A DNA stretch of 34,668 nucleotides. It comes from an uncultured Collinsella sp. (GTDB lineage: Bacteria > Actinomycetota > Coriobacteriia > Coriobacteriales > Coriobacteriaceae). Below, in pieces: positions 23,235-29,745 of this stretch. The DNA is taken from contig URGF01000003.1 of the NCBI GenBank assembly GCA_900547285.1, positions 1 to 34,668 of the forward strand, written 5' to 3'. Numbering within the stretch: the stretch's first letter is position 1; the number at the start of each line of letters is the position of its first letter. The position numbers were made by a program, and so were the translations under genes. The notes beneath the pieces are model-generated. The model saw only the letters and a list, made by a program, of their open reading frames with translations, was not told the DNA's origin and made no database searches.

Positions 23235-24116
23235 ATGGAATACGCTCTCTCCAACGATTCGATTTCTATCAAGGTCTCCACGGCCGGCGGCTCGTTTACC
23301 TCGATTGAGGCCGGAGGTCGCGAGTACTTGTGGCAGGGTGATCCCGCCGTGTGGTCCGGCCAGGCACCGATTTGCTTCCCGATTTGCGGAGGCCTGCGTG
23401 ATGGTAGCGCCATGACGTTTGCCGGGCATCATGTAAAGCTCGCTCGCCACGGCTTTGCGCGCAAGCAGGAGTGGAAGCTGCTGAGCCAAGGCGAGAACGA
23501 GTTGGCTATGTGCCTGGCTTCGGAGGATAACGCCGTGCTGCTGAGCGATTATCCGTATCCGTTTAGGCTCGTCGCCCGCTATACGCTCGAGGACGCCGCC
23601 GTGCGTGTCTCCTATGAGGTTACCAACGAGGGCACCGAGGACATGCCGTTCTTTATCGGTGGGCATCCCGGCTTTAGGTGCCCGCTCGATGAGGGCGAGG
23701 CCTATACGGACTACGAGTTGCGCTTTGAGAAAGAAGAGGCTGCAGAGCTTTGCACCGCTGTCCCTTCGACTGGCTTGATTGACGTGGACAAGCGCTCCAA
23801 GAACCCCATGGTGGGAAAGACGCTGCCCCTGTCGCACGAGCTCTTCGATTTTGCGGAGACCATCTTTGACGTGCTCGAGAGCCGCCAGGTCACGCTTTCC
23901 AAAAAGGGCGAGGACAAGGGCGTTCGCCTGAGCTTTGAGGGCTTCCCATATCTCATTGTGTGGAGCAAGCCCGAGGGTGATTTTGTGGCAGTTGAGCCTT
24001 GGGGCGGCCTTTCGACCTGCTCCGATGAGGACGACGTGCTTGAGCATAAGCGTGGCTGCCTTGTCGCCAAGCCCAAGGAGACCGTCGTTCGCTCGTTCAC
24101 GATTGAGATTCTGTAA
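23235..24116 (+). CDS. LacX-like aldose 1-epimerase family protein
   Basis: This 293-residue protein has the galactose-mutarotase beta-sandwich: FTSIEAGGREYLWQGDP near residue 20, CFPICGGLRDG, ARHGFARKQEW and FIGGHPGFRCPL carrying the central histidine. The pattern is of the LacX/YeaD-like branch rather than classical GalM. LacX accompanies the lactococcal tagatose-6-phosphate pathway genes, and here the next gene is a LacC-like kinase, so a role on a (phospho)sugar of that pathway is likely. I chose the ATG at 23235, with AAAGGA upstream. Confidence 0.88.
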   Translation: MEYALSNDSISIKVSTAGGSFTSIEAGGREYLWQGDPAVWSGQAPICFPICGGLRDGSAMTFAGHHVKLARHGFARKQEWKLLSQGENELAMCLASEDNAVLLSDYPYPFRLVARYTLEDAAVRVSYEVTNEGTEDMPFFIGGHPGFRCPLDEGEAYTDYELRFEKEEAAELCTAVPSTGLIDVDKRSKNPMVGKTLPLSHELFDFAETIFDVLESRQVTLSKKGEDKGVRLSFEGFPYLIVWSKPEGDFVAVEPWGGLSTCSDEDDVLEHKRGCLVAKPKETVVRSFTIEIL

Positions 24117-24175
24117 TTCCGTTTTGTCGACTCGTATCGCGAGGCACAAGGAGCCTGCGAGATAAGGAGCTAAAA

Positions 24176-25111
24176 ATGATCCTCACCGTTACGATGAACC
24201 CGTCCGTCGATACACGCTATCAGCTCGATGAGCTCATTATCGACGACGTTAACCGTGTGACGCCCGAAAAGACCGCCGGCGGCAAGGGTCTCAACGTGGC
24301 CCGTGTACTGGGTCAGCTGGGCGACGACGTTGTGGCAACCGGTCTACTCGGCGGCCACATGGGCGCCTACATGGCCGAGCTCATGGATGCCAACGGCATT
24401 AAGAATGATTTTGTACCCATCAAGGGCGAGACTCGCATTTGCCTTAACATCCTCCACGCCGGCAACCAGACCGAGCTACTCGAGAGCGGCCCGACGATTG
24501 CCCCCGAGGAGCTCGATGCCTTTACCGCCAAGTTCGCCGAGCTTGCGAGCAAGGCCGCTGTCGTTACCATCTCGGGTTCGCTGCCCCGTGGTGTCGAGGC
24601 GGGCTACTACGCCAAGATCACGGGTATTGCCGAGAACGCCGGCGCCAAGGTGCTGCTCGATACCTCGGGTGCTTCGCTCGAGGCCGCCCTTAAGTCCGAA
24701 ATTAAGCCCGAGCTGGTCAAGCCTAACCTGACCGAGATTAACGGCCTTCTGGGCACGAGCTTTACCACCGACGATGTGGACGAGCTCCGCGCCTCGCTCG
24801 CCTCTGATGCCCGCTTCTCCGATATTCCCTGGGTCGTCGTGTCCATGGGCGCTGCCGGCTCCGTGGGCTTCCATAATGGCCGTGCATTCCGCGCCAAGAC
24901 CCCCGATATCCCCGCCGTTAACGCTACGGGCTCTGGCGATTCGACCATTGCCGGCTTCGCGCATGCGATTGCTGCTGGCGCGGATGACGAGACGGTGCTG
25001 CGTACCGCCAACACCTGCGGCAAGCTCAATGCCATGGATCCCATGACCGGCCATCTGGTCATGGACCGTTGGGACGAGGTCTACAACGGCGTAGTCGTGA
25101 CCGAGCTGTAA
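24176..25111 (+). CDS. PfkB family tagatose-6-phosphate/1-phosphofructokinase
   Basis: This 311-residue sugar kinase begins with the hexose-phosphate kinase signature LTVTMNPSVDTRY and has TAGGKGLNVARVLGQLG near residue 37. The C-terminal PfkB motif NATGSGDSTIAGFA near residue 258 holds the catalytic Asp. The family contains LacC (tagatose-6-P kinase) and FruK (1-phosphofructokinase). The operon context of AgaS, NagA and LacX-like proteins favours tagatose-6-phosphate as substrate. GATAAGGAG precedes the ATG. The tagatose-bisphosphate aldolase expected to act next is not in the window. Confidence 0.9.
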   Translation: MILTVTMNPSVDTRYQLDELIIDDVNRVTPEKTAGGKGLNVARVLGQLGDDVVATGLLGGHMGAYMAELMDANGIKNDFVPIKGETRICLNILHAGNQTELLESGPTIAPEELDAFTAKFAELASKAAVVTISGSLPRGVEAGYYAKITGIAENAGAKVLLDTSGASLEAALKSEIKPELVKPNLTEINGLLGTSFTTDDVDELRASLASDARFSDIPWVVVSMGAAGSVGFHNGRAFRAKTPDIPAVNATGSGDSTIAGFAHAIAAGADDETVLRTANTCGKLNAMDPMTGHLVMDRWDEVYNGVVVTEL

Positions 25112-25141
25112 AAGCCTGGGCGTCGGCCCCGGCATTGCTTG

Positions 25142-25276
25142 CTAGCTCATGTCGACGACAAGTGCGGTAGCATTATGCTGGGGCGCGACGCCGAGTTTGT
25201 CGTGTTCAATCCCGACCTTACCCTGGTCGAGACGTATGTGGGTGGCAACAGCGTCGGTAATGCATTTACCGAGTAG
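25142..25276 (+). pseudogene. 3' fragment of a second nagA-type gene
   Basis: From about 25142 to the TAG at 25274-25276 the sequence encodes AHVDDKCGSIMLGRDAEF and continues to SVGNAFTE. This matches the last roughly 44 residues of the intact deacetylase (AHIEDKCGSIMPGRDADF to SVGNAFTE) with about ten differences. Nothing homologous precedes it; the LacC-like gene ends 30 bp upstream. It is a remnant of a former paralogue, left by deletion or recombination. It ends 32 bp before the YhcH-family start. Confidence 0.85.
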
Positions 25277-25308
25277 CTGCCAAATAAACGATCCGAGAGG
25301 GGATTTAG

Positions 25309-25782
25309 ATGATTTACGGTGCATTGGGCGATATCGAGGAATACCGCGGAATGCTCAAGGGTCTCGATGTGCTGATCGACTGGCTCGAGGAGAACGACCC
25401 GGCGGAGCTCGAGGTCGGCAGCCATCCGATTCTGGGCGACAAGGTCTTTGCGAACGTCATGGCTCCCACGACGCGTCCCGAGGCCGAGGCTCACTACGAG
25501 ACGCATCAGCGCTATCACGACTTGCAGATTGACGTCGAGGGTCGTGAGGCCTTTAAGGTTGCCACGGGCAGCCTGACGCTGGTCCAGGAGTTTGACGAGA
25601 AGGACGACTACGACCTGGTCGATTCCGACGCCTCGATCGCCGGCGATCTTGCCGACGACAAATTCGCGCTGTTCGTTGCCGGCGAGCCCCACATGCCCAC
25701 GCTCGAGTTCCCGGGAGATGGCGCACAGCCGGTCAAGAAGATCTGCTTTAAGTTGCTTGCCGACGCCTACTGGGAGGAGTAG
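25309..25782 (+). CDS. YhcH/YjgK/YiaL family protein
   Basis: This 157-residue cupin-like protein shows the family hallmarks: the MIYGALGDIEEYRG start, THQRYHDLQIDVEGRE with its metal-binding histidines, LFVAGEPHMPTL, and the KKICFKLL end. Members occur in sialic-acid, N-acetylhexosamine and uronate loci (NanQ, YiaL) and are thought to aid sugar anomerisation or isomerisation. It is the last gene of the hexosamine block; GAGAGGGGA lies 5 bp before the ATG. Confidence 0.93.
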   Translation: MIYGALGDIEEYRGMLKGLDVLIDWLEENDPAELEVGSHPILGDKVFANVMAPTTRPEAEAHYETHQRYHDLQIDVEGREAFKVATGSLTLVQEFDEKDDYDLVDSDASIAGDLADDKFALFVAGEPHMPTLEFPGDGAQPVKKICFKLLADAYWEE

Positions 25783-25813
25783 CGAGCTGCTCGGCTGAGC
25801 TGTTCGTCTGATG

Positions 25814-25900
25814 GCGTGATTCCCCTAGGGAAATCACGCTAGGACCCCGCCAAACGGGTTTTCCCTAGGGAAATCACGTTTGGCGGGGTTTTCTGTTTTT
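25814..25900 (+). terminator. Nested hairpins and terminator closing the hexosamine block
   Basis: A first hairpin GCGTGATT/AATCACGC (25814-25839) is followed by CCCCGCCAAAC (25845-25855) pairing with GTTTGGCGGGG (25878-25888), then TTTTCTGTTTTT. The loop of the second hairpin repeats CCCTAGGGAAATCACG from the first, so alternative pairings are possible. Confidence 0.85.
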
Positions 25901-25917
25901 GAATAGGGAAGCCTCAT

Positions 25918-26346
25918 TTATTTGCGAAGAACATCGGCTAGCCGCAGGATTGAAATCATCGACCGATAAGTGAGTTCCACTTTTTCGCCCGCAAGCAGTC
26001 GTTTCGAGCCAATCTCATCTAGCCCCACAAGCCGAGAAAACAGCGGGCCGCTCATCGTGCCATCGTCAATTGATTCCCTTATGGTCTTCAAAACGTCCGT
26101 ATCATGAAGCGATGCCGAGCTGTAGGGGGCAACACGAGCGGAACTCTCAATTAACGACGAGACAAAAGGATGGAGATGCTTTGGACATAGTCCATCAAAC
26201 ACCACATCCCCATTGTCATCCGAGCCGACCAGGCGCCAAGTATAATGATCGACCCAGTCATCTCCGTCATATATGGCGTCCATGAGCAACTTCCCGTCTA
26301 GAGAGAGAAACCTATTTGGACATCGGGGCGCAAGACCGCAATCCAT
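25918..26346 (-). CDS. Unrecognised small protein in AT-richer DNA
   Basis: I do not recognise this 142-residue protein. It has Cys residues near the N-terminus (CGLAPRC) and in GLCPKHLHP, a Trp/Asp-rich segment (DAIYDGDDWVDHYTWRLVG) and a helical C-terminus (LTYRSMISILRLADVLRK). No signal peptide or membrane segment is visible. The start is uncertain: the ATG at 26346 is used, and the frame is open to 26373 or beyond. It overlaps the remains of the upstream secreted-protein gene, so it may itself be part of a decayed locus. Base composition is lower in GC than in the neighbours, suggesting transfer. Confidence 0.45.
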   Translation of the reverse strand: MDCGLAPRCPNRFLSLDGKLLMDAIYDGDDWVDHYTWRLVGSDDNGDVVFDGLCPKHLHPFVSSLIESSARVAPYSSASLHDTDVLKTIRESIDDGTMSGPLFSRLVGLDEIGSKRLLAGEKVELTYRSMISILRLADVLRK

Positions 26347-26808
26347 ATCGGACCTGCAGCAGCTCCAACCCAACGCACCACATAGGTTCCCTTTCGTACA
26401 TGTGTATCAATCTGCCCCGAAATGCCGGTGAATGCAATTCCAGACCCGTTTGTCGGATAGCAATCGACGCATTTTTGTTTTCCGCTCACAACCTTGTATA
26501 GATATATCGTTCCAGCAAAAGAGAAGGGGATCGTTCGCAATTTTGTCCGGTGGAACTTGCCACCTCAAAATCCCGCTACCAATATGGTCAAGCTTGACCG
26601 TTCCGCCGTCCCCCTCAAAAGCGGCAAGGGGATTTACCCCAGACTGAGAGTCGGCATCGCCCTCCTTAGCAGTTATCAGCAGGCTGCCCGTATAAGACTG
26701 CTAAGGCTCACCTTCAGGACAGGCAGCCTTGGCCCAAGAAGGGCCACTCAGGCAGAACAGTCCGAGCAGCATCAATACCAACAAAAGAAAACCCTTAGTT
26801 CTTTTCAT
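26298..26808 (-). pseudogene. Broken gene for a secreted protein
   Basis: From the ATG at 26808 the frame gives a classical signal peptide (MKRTKGFLLLVLMLLGLFCL, then a SGPSWA cleavage site). It hits a TAG at codon 36 (26703-26701), continues open through a segment containing AAFEGDGGTVKLDHIGSGIL, and then appears to shift frame near 26540. The second frame, ending at 26298, is coherent (TIYLYKVVSGKQKCVDCYP, THVRKGTYVVRWVGAAA). One nonsense codon plus one frameshift indicate a dead gene. The family is unknown. GGGGATATAG lies before the ATG. Confidence 0.6.
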
Positions 26809-27031
26809 CTATATCCCCAATGTCTCTGGACATTTGTATATTGTGACTATTTTAGATCTATATGGCCAATTCGAGCCCTCACCATGGCAATTGTTGCAGC
26901 TGGGTTTCTTTTCATTAAGATTTCACTTTGGTAAATCCCCGCCCCTAAGCATTAAACCCGAAGTCCACTGAGTGGGCCGCTGTTGACGTGGCGATGTTTG
27001 GATTGGCGCGCACGCACTCAAAATCGGCAAC

Positions 27032-27054
27032 AAAAAAGCCGCCCGAAGGCGGCT
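27032..27054 (-). terminator. Terminator of the tRNA-Thr gene
   Basis: On the minus strand AGCCGCC, TTCG, GGCGGCT is followed by five T's: a compact intrinsic terminator 12 bp past the tRNA 3' end. Confidence 0.9.
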
Positions 27055-27065
27055 ATCTTGTGTAA

Positions 27066-27141
27066 TGGAGCCAGCGACCGGGCTCGAACCGGTGACCCCC
27101 GCTTTACGAGAGCGGTGCTCTACCAACTGAGCTACGCTGGC
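27066..27141 (-). tRNA. tRNA-Thr (anticodon CGT)
   Basis: The 76-nt minus-strand gene folds fully. The acceptor GCCAGCG (27141-27135) pairs with CGCTGGC, the D-arm holds AGCTCAGTTGGTAGAGC, the anticodon stem CCGCT/AGCGG encloses loop CTCGTAA (anticodon CGT, reading ACG), and the T-arm contains GGTTCGAGCC. CCA is encoded. The accessory DNA on both sides fits the common use of tRNA genes as insertion sites, although no attachment-site duplication was found. Confidence 0.95.
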
Positions 27142-27180
27142 GGCCATGTGATGACGCAACTGAGGCGTCAACGGCTGTCT

Positions 27181-27209
27181 ATGATACGGGACATCGCACA
27201 TCCGCGCAA
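27181..27209 (-). promoter_or_regulatory. Promoter of the tRNA-Thr gene
   Basis: On the minus strand TTGCGC (27209-27204) and TATCAT (27186-27181) are separated by 17 bp, about 40 bp before the tRNA 5' end. Confidence 0.5.
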
Positions 27210-27348
27210 GTGTTCTGACGGCTTTTCTCACTTTAAATGCACTAATATTAGAGGCGTGATGTCTGCAGTGCCCATTTGGTACTTGACCTGCTGTTGAGTT
27301 GGTGGCCGACGTCCCGCTCGTATGGGTCTCAAACAGAATGGGGCAGCC

Positions 27349-27831
27349 ATGGCTCAACCCAAGATCCTTCTCACGCGCATCGATGACCGTTTCATTTACG
27401 GGCAAGACGTTGAGCTGTGGAACGAAGCCGTGGGTTCCAATCTTGTCTTAATCGTCAACGATGAGATCGCGGCGGATTCGCGCCAATGGGCACCAATGAG
27501 GGTGGCGGCGCCAGAAGGCGTTTGGACGCGGTTTTTCTCGGTGCAAAGGACTATCGACATCATTCATACCGCAACGCCGCGTCAATGGATTCTCATCATG
27601 GTGGCGTCGCCCACGGATGCACTCGCGCTGGTTGAGGGCGGTGTGCCAATCGCCAAGATCAGCGTCGGTCACATGGGTGCAGGGGAGGGCAAGCGCCCCG
27701 TGACGCCCGCAGTCGCCATAGACGATGCAGACACCGCAGCCTTCAAAGAGCTGCAAGCGCTCGGCATAGAGTTGGAAATCCGCTATCTCCCCACCTCCGA
27801 CCCCGATTCCATCGAGAACCTGCTCGCGTGA
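27349..27831 (+). CDS. Orphan PTS mannose-family EIIB-like protein lacking the phospho-histidine
   Basis: This 160-residue protein aligns along its whole length with the EIIB at 16485 (LLTRIDDRF, GSNLVLIVNDE, TRFFSVQRTIDII, GVPIAKISVGHMGAGEGKRP, FKELQALGIELEIR). The active-site motif RLVHGQV reads RFIYGQD here, so residue 17 is Tyr instead of His. It cannot carry phosphate in the normal way. No IIA, IIC or IID gene accompanies it. It may be a decoy, a sensor or a drifting duplicate. The ATG at 27349 (GGGGC upstream) matches the paralogue's start; the ATG at 27322 has no ribosome-binding site. Confidence 0.88.
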   Translation: MAQPKILLTRIDDRFIYGQDVELWNEAVGSNLVLIVNDEIAADSRQWAPMRVAAPEGVWTRFFSVQRTIDIIHTATPRQWILIMVASPTDALALVEGGVPIAKISVGHMGAGEGKRPVTPAVAIDDADTAAFKELQALGIELEIRYLPTSDPDSIENLLA

Positions 27832-27909
27832 TTCCCTGGGGACGGAGGAAAACGGATCGTATTTTCCCGTGGAGGAGCGGCGAGATGCCCTCGGCCAGGA
27901 ATTGGGGCA

Positions 27910-28037
27910 ATCTACTACTTTTGGTCGCTTACCTCGAACCACGATGAAAATCTCACTATTAAAACCGCAGTTCGCGAACGTGCGATTTTTGAAAATAGGG
28001 GCGTATGGTCAGGGGTGCGGGAGTAAAAGTAGTAGAT
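27910..28037. repeat. Inverted repeat in the gap between the EIIB-like and ATPase genes
   Basis: ATCTACTACTTTT (27910-27922) and AAAAGTAGTAGAT (28025-28037) are perfect 13-bp inverted copies about 100 bp apart. The rest of this roughly 450-bp gap shows no gene; it holds this pair, the left direct repeat (28096) and the 23-bp-period motif (28203). Confidence 0.55.
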
Positions 28038-28095
28038 GGGCGCAATCTGTAGCGCGCCGATTTCAGGCATGTTGGCACATGTGTCGGAGCTATGA

Positions 28096-28131
28096 AAAGA
28101 GTGTCCCTTTCGACTAGTCTTTTAGAACGTC
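28096..28131. repeat. Left direct repeat flanking the ATPase gene
   Basis: The repeat begins AAAGAGTGTCCC, has the palindromic core CGACTAGTC and ends AACGTC. It matches 29632-29668 with five substitutions and one extra base on the right. Confidence 0.75.
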
Positions 28132-28202
28132 AATGACTGCACTACAGCTTAAGCCGTTCGCAAAAATGGCTTCTAAATCTGTTTCGTTAATTGAATTGCG
28201 TA

Positions 28203-28260
28203 AATATGGTTAATCAGAGAACCGAAATTTGGTTAAATGGAAACTGTGAATTTGGTTAAA
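28203..28260 (+). promoter_or_regulatory. Three 12-bp motifs with exact 23-bp period
   Basis: AATATGGTTAAT (28203-28214), AATTTGGTTAAA (28226-28237) and AATTTGGTTAAA (28249-28260) repeat every 23 bp and end just before the ATPase start. The regular phasing suggests a cooperative operator. Confidence 0.55.
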
Positions 28261-28285
28261 CGTGCTGGAAACAATGGTGATAAAT

Positions 28286-29551
28286 ATGCCAAAAAAGTAC
28301 TACACCAGAATTGTCGAAAATGAGCTCGACCAGCTGCTGGGCATATTCGGTGCCGTTCTCATCGAAGGGCCGAAATGGTGTGGAAAGACGACCACGGCCG
28401 AGACCCGTGCGGCGTCCAGGCTCCTTCTCATGGACCCGTCCCGCAACTTCGAGAATCGCTTACGCGCCGAGACGGATCCGGCTCTTGCCGTTTCCGGCGA
28501 GGTGCCGCGGCTGATTGACGAGTGGCAGGAGGTTCCGAAACTTTGGGACGCGGCACGGTTTGAGTGCGACAACCGCGGCGGCGAGCCTGGTCAGTTCATA
28601 TTTACGGGATCGGCAACACCGCGAGACGACGAACGTCCGATGCACAGTGGCGCTGGAAGATTCGCCAAACTGCGCATGGACACCATGACGCTTTTCGAAC
28701 TTGGGAAATCTAGCGGCGCGGTTAAGCTGTCGGGCATTATTTCTGGCGAAAAGTTCAATGGAGCTTTCGGGTCGCTGGATTCTGCCTCGATTGCCGAGTG
28801 CGTTGTTCGCGGTGGATGGCCCGCGGCGGTCGGACACGATGCACAGGCTGCGTCCGCGATGGCCAAACGCTACATCGGCATAGTCGCCGAAGAAGATTTA
28901 TCTCGTGTTGATGGCTCTCGCCGCGACCCTGAGAAGGTCAAAGCCGTCATCGAATCGCTTGCGCGCAATGAATCCACTTTGGCGACACTCAAGACGCTCG
29001 TAGCCGATCTTGGCGGAGAGGTGTCGAGACAGACGGCGGCATCATATATATCTCTTCTTGCTCGGGTTAGTTTCGTTCGCGATATTCCCGCGTGGAACCC
29101 TGCAATGAGATCTCCGGTGCATTTAAGAGACTCAAAGAAGCATCACCTCGCCGACCCGTCGCTGGCGGCCGCCGCACTCGGGGCGACCCCGGAGACACTG
29201 CTGCTAGATTTCAAGACGCTCGGACTGCTTTTTGAATCGCTGGTGCTTCATGATTTGTGGGTTTATGCGCGAGCAAACGGAATGGGCCTCTATCACTATC
29301 ATGATTCTCGCGATCTAGAAGTCGATGCGGTCATTGCGGCTCCCGGCGGAACGTGGATTCCGGTCGAAGTTAAACTCAGCTCTGCTCAAATCGAAGAGGC
29401 GTCTGACAGCCTTGTTGCTGTCGAGAAGCGCATGGTTGCCGCCGGAAACAACCCGCCGGTTTCGAAAGTCGTGATCATCGGGTTTGGTTCGCAAGCCTAT
29501 GTTACCGAGCGTGGCGTCCAAGTTGTTCCGCTGGATGTTCTCGCGCCGTAA
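28286..29551 (+). CDS. ATP-binding protein, AAA_14/DUF4143 family
   Basis: This 421-residue protein has an N-terminal ATPase domain with P-loop GPKWCGKTTTA near residue 34, Walker-B-like PRLIDEWQEVP near residue 74 and FIFTGSATP near residue 108. A winged-helix-like middle part follows, then a C-terminal DUF4143 domain with the nuclease-fold-like residues DLEVDAVI and WIPVEVKLS (D...ExK pattern). Such proteins are common in anaerobes and their role is unresolved. The start is uncertain (ATG at 28286; ATG 28274 and GTG 28262 also in frame). It is a single gene bounded by direct repeats, suggesting a mobile cassette. Confidence 0.88.
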   Translation: MPKKYYTRIVENELDQLLGIFGAVLIEGPKWCGKTTTAETRAASRLLLMDPSRNFENRLRAETDPALAVSGEVPRLIDEWQEVPKLWDAARFECDNRGGEPGQFIFTGSATPRDDERPMHSGAGRFAKLRMDTMTLFELGKSSGAVKLSGIISGEKFNGAFGSLDSASIAECVVRGGWPAAVGHDAQAASAMAKRYIGIVAEEDLSRVDGSRRDPEKVKAVIESLARNESTLATLKTLVADLGGEVSRQTAASYISLLARVSFVRDIPAWNPAMRSPVHLRDSKKHHLADPSLAAAALGATPETLLLDFKTLGLLFESLVLHDLWVYARANGMGLYHYHDSRDLEVDAVIAAPGGTWIPVEVKLSSAQIEEASDSLVAVEKRMVAAGNNPPVSKVVIIGFGSQAYVTERGVQVVPLDVLAP

Positions 29552-29631
29552 CGCGACGGTCGAAGCGGGACGGACGCCACCATTGCGCGCGAGGACACGG
29601 CATCATCGATGATGCGGCGGCCACATTCGGC

Positions 29632-29668
29632 AAAGAGTGTCCCCAACGACTAGTCGTTTAGGAACGTC
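29632..29668. repeat. Right direct repeat flanking the ATPase gene
   Basis: This copy (AAAGAGTGTCCCCAACGACT through AACGTC) lies 80 bp after the ATPase stop, in the same orientation as 28096-28131. The two bound a 1573-bp unit. A partial further copy of the GACTAG core lies at 29674-29679. Confidence 0.75.
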
Positions 29669-29687
29669 GCAGGCGACTAGGTAGAAA

Positions 29688-29719
29688 AGCGCCCGCCGGC
29701 GGTGGTGTCGGCGGGCGCT
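29688..29719 (-). terminator. Terminator of galM
   Basis: AGCGCCCGCCG (29688-29698) and CGGCGGGCGCT (29709-29719) form a perfect 11-bp stem. On the minus strand TTTTC follows. Confidence 0.85.
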
Positions 29720-29745
29720 GCTGTACGATATGTTGCGTTATGAGC

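Noticed and set aside
23079..24149. N-terminal extension of the flavodoxin frame
   Set aside because: This part is antisense to the LacX-like gene; the flavodoxin fold and ribosome-binding site start at 23078.
25149..25532. 127-residue + strand frame
   Set aside because: It is out of frame with the nagA remnant and the YhcH-family gene, which explain this stretch.
26494..26934. 146-residue + strand frame
   Set aside because: It is antisense to the broken secreted-protein gene, whose signal peptide is convincing; no ribosome-binding site or domain.
28203..28260. CRISPR array
   Set aside because: The three repeat units are only 12 bp with 11-bp gaps, far too short, and no cas genes are present.
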